Origin: Alphaproteobacteria bacterium
GTDB taxonomy: Bacteria > Pseudomonadota > Alphaproteobacteria > Rhodobacterales > Rhodobacteraceae
Assembly: GCA_030428025.1 (NCBI GenBank)
Contig: JAUIBJ010000154.1
Span: 1 to 7,504, forward strand
Direction of reading: 5' to 3'
Length of the DNA: 7,504 nt
Shown: one piece after another, positions 6,094 through 7,504 of the stretch
Numbering within the stretch: position 1 is the stretch's first letter
Layout: every line of letters begins with the position of its first letter
The notes under the pieces: model-generated
Seen by the model: only the letters and a program-made list of their open reading frames with translations
Databases searched by the model: none
What the model was told of the DNA's origin: nothing
Translations under genes and position numbers: made by a program

Positions 6094-6906
6094 ATGACAA
6101 CTGACGCTGTTCGGACCGATATCGCCGACGCAATCAGCCCACATATCCCGTTCCTGCGCCGCTATGCCCGGGCCCTCACCGGCAGCCAACAAAGCGGCGA
6201 TGCCTATGTAGTGGTGACTCTGGAGGCGGTTTTGGCCGACAGCGAGGCGCTCGCCTCCGACCTGCCGCCGAAGGTGGCGCTGTTCCGCCTCTTCCACGCG
6301 ATCTGGCATTCGGGCGGGGCGCCGAGCGACGGCGTCGAATCCGGGCTGAAGGCGGCCGCACAGAAACATCTTGAACGGCTCACCCCCAACAGCCGCGAGG
6401 CGCTTTTGCTGGCCACTCTGGAAGAGTTCGACCCCAGTCAGATCGCCAAGATCCTGGAGATCGACACGGACGAGGCGGAGCTCCTCATTTCCACCGCCTT
6501 CGCCGAGATGGAAGATGCGATCTCGGGCCGGGTCATGATTATCGAGGACGAGGCGATCATCGCCATGGATCTGGAAACTCTTGTGGCCGAGATCGGCCAC
6601 AAGGTGACCGGGGTGGCACGCACCCGCCGCGCGGCAGTCGATCTGGGCCGCAGCGAACGGCCGGACCTGATCCTCGCGGACATCCAGCTGGCCGACAATT
6701 CCTCGGGCATCGACGCGGTGCAGCAACTGCTGCGCGATCTGGGCGAGATGCCGGTCATCTTCATTACCGCCTTTCCCGAGAAGCTACTGACGGGCGAGCG
6801 GCCGGAACCTGCCTTCCTGATCACCAAACCCTACAGCGAGGCGCAGGTCCGCACGGCGGTCAGCCAGGCGATGTTCTTCGCCTCGACGGAATCGCTGAAG
6901 GTCTGA
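6094..6906 (+). CDS. phyR: PhyR, general stress response regulator (sigma-like domain plus receiver)
   Basis: 270-residue anti-anti-sigma factor. When phosphorylated, its sigma-mimic domain binds NepR and frees the sigma factor EcfG. Residues 1-140 are the EcfG-like part: a sigma-2-like region (about 15-70, IPFLRRYARALTGSQQSGDAY) and a sigma-4-like helix-turn-helix (about 94-138, LTPNSREALLLATLEEFDPS). Residues 146-265 are a receiver: acidic pair Glu151/Asp152, phospho-acceptor Asp196 (LILADIQLAD), Thr225 in the FITAFPE segment and Lys245 in TKPY. All phosphotransfer residues are present. The frame is open further upstream, but AAAGGA 9 nt before the ATG at 6094, the promoter position and the family's usual length of about 265 residues fix the start. 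The neighbours are EcfG-type stress genes; the usual nepR and ecfG partners are not in the window. Confidence 0.96.
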   Translation: MTTDAVRTDIADAISPHIPFLRRYARALTGSQQSGDAYVVVTLEAVLADSEALASDLPPKVALFRLFHAIWHSGGAPSDGVESGLKAAAQKHLERLTPNSREALLLATLEEFDPSQIAKILEIDTDEAELLISTAFAEMEDAISGRVMIIEDEAIIAMDLETLVAEIGHKVTGVARTRRAAVDLGRSERPDLILADIQLADNSSGIDAVQQLLRDLGEMPVIFITAFPEKLLTGERPEPAFLITKPYSEAQVRTAVSQAMFFASTESLKV

Positions 6907-6956
6907 GAGATGCCCGCTTCACCCCCCGGCCGGCCCTGCGGATCCTGCGCCATGCG

Positions 6957-6981
6957 GGAACATTTCCCTGCCGGCCCGGTT
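6957..6981 (+). promoter_or_regulatory. Probable EcfG promoter for the Do-family protease
   Basis: -35 GGAAC at 6957-6961, 16-nt spacer, -10 GGTT at 6978-6981, one mismatch from CGTT. It is weaker than the other three but sits between phyR and the protease and points at the protease. Transcription would start near 6988, at the base of the stem-loop described next. Confidence 0.55.
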
Positions 6982-6986
6982 TGCCC

Positions 6987-7029
6987 GACAGGCGGTCGTG
7001 CTGCTGTCGGCAAGCCGCGGCTGCCTGTC
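6987..7029 (+). promoter_or_regulatory. Stem-loop in the leader of the protease gene
   Basis: GACAGGC at 6987-6993 pairs with GCCTGTC at 7023-7029. The stem extends inward to 14 pairs (6987-7000 with 7016-7029), three of them G-U, closing a 15-nt loop that can form three more pairs. No T-run follows, so it is a poor terminator for phyR. It is placed as a 5' leader hairpin that would begin almost at the predicted transcription start and end 26 nt before the ATG. It may stabilise the mRNA or tune translation; this is inference. Confidence 0.5.
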
Positions 7030-7054
7030 CCGATCTGAACGGAAAGGAAAACCG

Positions 7055-7504
7055 ATGCAACGCACAGCCGCCTCGCCCCTCCTCGGAACTCTCTGCGTGC
7101 TGGCTCTGACCGGCCTGCCGCTCGGGCCGGCGGCGGCCCAGGACGCCGCCTTCTCCGCGCCGGAGGACTTCTCGGAAATGGTGGAAGCGCGCCTGCCCGC
7201 AGTGGTGGGCATCATCGCCACCGGCCCGGCGGCCACCCCTGCGCCCGGGGCCGGCCCGTCCCTGCCGCCGGGGTTCGGGGATTTCTTCGGCCGCCCGGGG
7301 CCCCAATCCTCGCGGCCGCGCCAGGCGCTGGGCTCCGGCTTCGTCATCTCCGAGGACGGCTACGTGGTGACCAACAACCACGTCATCGACGGCGCCACGG
7401 AAATCGAGGTGATGGTGGGCGAGGACCGCACCATCCCGGCGGAACTGGTGGGCACGGACCCGGCCACCGACATCGCCCTTCTCGAACTGAGCGAGGACGC
7501 GGAC
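7055..7504 (+). CDS. Do/HtrA (DegP-like) family periplasmic serine protease, N-terminal part, runs off the right edge
   Basis: The first 150 residues of an exported protease that degrades or refolds damaged envelope proteins. A Sec signal peptide is visible: basic MQR, a hydrophobic core at about 8-25, and a likely cleavage after Ala28 (PAAA-Q). The trypsin-like domain begins with SEMVEARLPAVVGI. A Gly/Pro-rich loop (57-90), matching the variable LA loop of this family, is followed by GSGFVISEDGYVVTNNHVID with catalytic His109, then GTDPATDIALLEL with catalytic Asp139. The catalytic Ser and any PDZ domains lie beyond the edge, so the subtype (DegP, DegQ or DegS) cannot be told. The start is supported by GGAAAGGA ending 7 nt before the ATG. 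It lies 148 nt downstream of phyR behind its own probable EcfG promoter. Confidence 0.93.
   Translation, partial: MQRTAASPLLGTLCVLALTGLPLGPAAAQDAAFSAPEDFSEMVEARLPAVVGIIATGPAATPAPGAGPSLPPGFGDFFGRPGPQSSRPRQALGSGFVISEDGYVVTNNHVIDGATEIEVMVGEDRTIPAELVGTDPATDIALLELSEDAD

Noticed and set aside
5416..6726. 436-codon open frame on the minus strand opposite phyR and the Rho_N gene region
   Set aside because: Antisense shadow of phyR; it overlaps in another frame the well-formed 86-residue gene and also spans the terminator.
6910..7038. 42-residue open frame between phyR and the protease
   Set aside because: No convincing ribosome-binding site; Pro/Gly/Cys-rich with no pattern; it overlaps the probable promoter and the leader hairpin.

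Overview
The window is GC-rich, densely coding DNA. It most resembles an alphaproteobacterium of the Rhodobacter/Rhodovulum type. Two things point there: the gene order hupT-hupU-hupV-hypF, known from Rhodobacter capsulatus, and a PhyR-type general stress regulator, a system restricted to Alphaproteobacteria. The species cannot be named from the sequence.

Positions 1-4395, all on the minus strand, form one tightly packed operon read right to left. It holds HupT (PAS sensor histidine kinase), HupU and HupV (small and large subunits of a cytoplasmic H2-sensing [NiFe] regulatory hydrogenase), and the first 220 codons of HypF, the maturase that starts synthesis of the active-site cyanide ligands. 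The genes overlap by 4 nt (hupT/hupU, hupU/hupV) or are 1 nt apart (hupV/hypF). In the family model HupUV detects H2 and signals through HupT to the response regulator HupR, which controls the energy-conserving uptake hydrogenase. Those genes would lie beyond the left edge.

Positions 4396-4888 are a 493-nt spacer with no confident gene. It holds a short inverted repeat near hupT, a possible broken small ORF on the minus strand, and a stress promoter facing right.

Positions 4753-7504 look like a general stress response (GSR) island. A DUF4112 membrane protein and a CsbD-family protein form a plus-strand operon. A bidirectional terminator separates them from a convergent small Rho_N-domain protein (minus strand). 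Next come phyR (plus strand, sigma-factor mimic plus receiver) and the start of an exported Do/HtrA serine protease (plus strand, cut by the right edge). Every transcription unit in this part is preceded, in the right orientation, by an EcfG-type promoter: three exact GGAAC-N17-CGTT matches and one near match, GGAAC-N16-GGTT. PhyR releases EcfG from its anti-sigma factor NepR, so the layout suggests a positive loop (phyR under EcfG) plus local effectors. No nepR or ecfG gene is visible in the window.

I see no mobile element, CRISPR array, tRNA or rRNA.
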